A stretch of 38,384 nt of DNA from Seminavis robusta (taxonomy: Eukaryota; Bacillariophyta; Bacillariophyceae; Naviculales; Naviculaceae). Positions 37,070 through 38,384 of the stretch are shown here, one piece after another. The stretch is taken from NCBI GenBank assembly GCA_903772945.1, contig CAICTM010001063.1, forward strand, positions 1 to 38,384, in the 5' to 3' direction. The notes below the pieces were generated by a model that had not been told where the DNA came from, made no database searches, and saw only the letters and a list, made by a program, of their open reading frames with translations. How positions within the stretch are numbered: the first letter of the stretch is position 1; every line of letters starts with the position of its first letter. A program made the position numbers and the translations under genes.

Positions 37070-38384
37070 AGTGGACCAACATGTGCATCTTCCAACGCTT
37101 CGAGACCCTATTTGATGAGGACACTCCACCTCCCTTAGCAGACGAGTGGCTTACTCCAGAGGAAAAGGCCATCAACCAGCATCGATCTCATCTTCAGAAG
37201 CTTCGACATGGGAGAAAATTATGGCAGGATGACAAGAGCAAAGATAAAAGGGATGATCTTCATTTTCAAGCTCCATCTCCAGCACAGCCCCAGGTTTCAC
37301 ACAGGGAGATTCCAGATCGTCTGCCACCACTTCAGACTCAAAATTTACCCTCTTCTTGGGACAGGGAGCCTCCCACCATCAGCACTCCCACCACTGATGT
37401 CCACATCGAGCCAATCTCTGCCCCTCGTCGTAATCCCAGTAGAACAGCCCACAGCAAGAAGCCTGAGACTCTGAACATGGACCCAAAGTTGAAGACATAT
37501 GCGCGTCCTTCATCCCTGTTGAGGTGTGCTTTAGCTTTGAACTTTGGAGTTACTCCAATTTCTGGGCACATGATGCAATCTCAGGTGAATGGTTATTCAC
37601 CTTTGACCAAACCCCAGGAATCATTTCATCCTGGCATTCTTCAAAGCCCACTGGCTCTCCAAGCCAAATTTCCAAAGACCCTGATCTCCCTCTCTGAAGG
37701 AATCTATGATGGGACCACATTCAGACCATTTCTGGGCAGCAAGGGACAAAGAAATTGCCAGCCTTGAAGGGCAAAGGGACTTGGCACATCGTACAGCGTT
37801 CTTCTATGCCCTCACACCTAAAGGCGGTTCCTGGAACATGGGTGCAACGAATTAAGAGGTTACCAGACGGACAATTAAATAAGTTCAAATCTAGATGGTG
37901 CTGCAGAGGAGACCTTCAGTTCCTATGAAGGTGTCGCGTACTCTCCACTTGTTGGTTGGCCCACCGTTAGAGCCGGTCTTCTTCTTGCAGCTGCACATGG
38001 ATGGGAATCGAGGCAAGTTGATTTTACTCTTGCTTTCTGTCAAAGCCTCAACCTGTCGACCAGCCACTGTACATGGAATTGCCTCAGTACTATCGACCCA
38101 AGGCTATGGAAGGACACGACTGTGTTTTGAAACTTGAACAGTCCATCTATGGGCAGACCGATTCACCTAAATCATTTTATGAGCATCTATGTCGCGGGAT
38201 GATCCAACTTTGGTTTCGAAACCTCGGCAGCAGACCCATGTTGTTTATTCATAAGGAGCATCAAACTCATGGTATTAAATTATTGTGATGACCAATGCTG
38301 GCTCAGTCCAGACAATGATCTGCATGAGTCCTATGTTGGGCAGCTCCAGAAACTTGGATATGACCTCACTTTGGATCTCTCTCT
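37070..38384 (+). pseudogene. Beta-family copia linker and RT (runs off the window)
   Basis: MCIFQRFETLFDEDTPPPLA and WLTPEEKAINQHRSHLQKLR form the linker (37081-37767), with NPSRTAHSKKPETLNMDPKL homologous to the beta copy at 26469-28868. RT follows in several frames: GTWVQRIKRLPDGQLNKFKS (about 37837), QVDFTLAFCQ-like sequence near 38020, MELPQYYRPKAMEGHDCVLK, LEQSIYGQTDSPKSFYEHLC and the box NYCDDQCWLS (about 38279). The window ends before RNase H. The YCDD box is shared with the other beta copy. Confidence 0.8.

Overview
The window looks like a transposon-dense stretch of a diatom-like (pennate stramenopile) nuclear genome. The evidence is several Ty1/copia elements of the kind abundant in diatoms, a DIRS-like tyrosine-recombinase retroelement, intron-free ORFs and mixed base composition. 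The lineage is inferred from element type; nothing here names the species. I see no prokaryotic operons, rRNA, tRNA or CRISPR. Only one gene looks intact and host-like: a type II membrane, glycosyltransferase-like ORF at 22488-23690. Almost everything else is nested, broken retroelements.

Layout. 1-2524: part of a long LTR (minus orientation), inserted in a copia integrase fragment (2525-3501, minus). 3663-13240: a deletion-derivative copia element ('copia-1', minus) with two 137-bp LTRs and a CACGG/TACGG target duplication. Its gag is split by a second element at 6507-12132 (plus), a large non-autonomous LTR element (LARD) with two 533-bp LTRs and a perfect CCGCC target duplication. The LARD's own ORF is split by a 5'-truncated LINE-like insertion (8568-9863) flanked by 54-bp near-identical repeats. 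So there are three nested levels inside 10 kb.

13671-17352: decayed DIRS-like element (minus; gag zinc finger, RT, RNase H, tyrosine recombinase). 17419-21014: unrecognised, frameshifted long ORF (plus) with duplicated CxxC...HYCxxC units, cut by a copia LTR at 21015-21158 ('copia-3', plus, 5' end only). 22488-23690: the intact gene. 23866-26255: 'copia-2' (minus), a close relative of copia-1 that keeps the RT segment copia-1 has lost. 26469-28868: a second copia family ('beta', minus; RT and RNase H). 28869-31788: a second copy of the long LTR, inverted relative to 1-2524, followed by a primer-site candidate, a leader with tandem repeats and a degraded plus-strand beta-family gag-PR-IN-RT that runs off the window.

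Most notable: immediately after the 5' LTR in both copia-1 and copia-3 there is a 14-15 nt segment perfectly complementary to a segment inside the same LTR, located 43-48 nt upstream. This is the geometry expected for self-primed reverse transcription, as established for the Ty3/gypsy-class element Tf1, but here it is in Ty1/copia-type elements.
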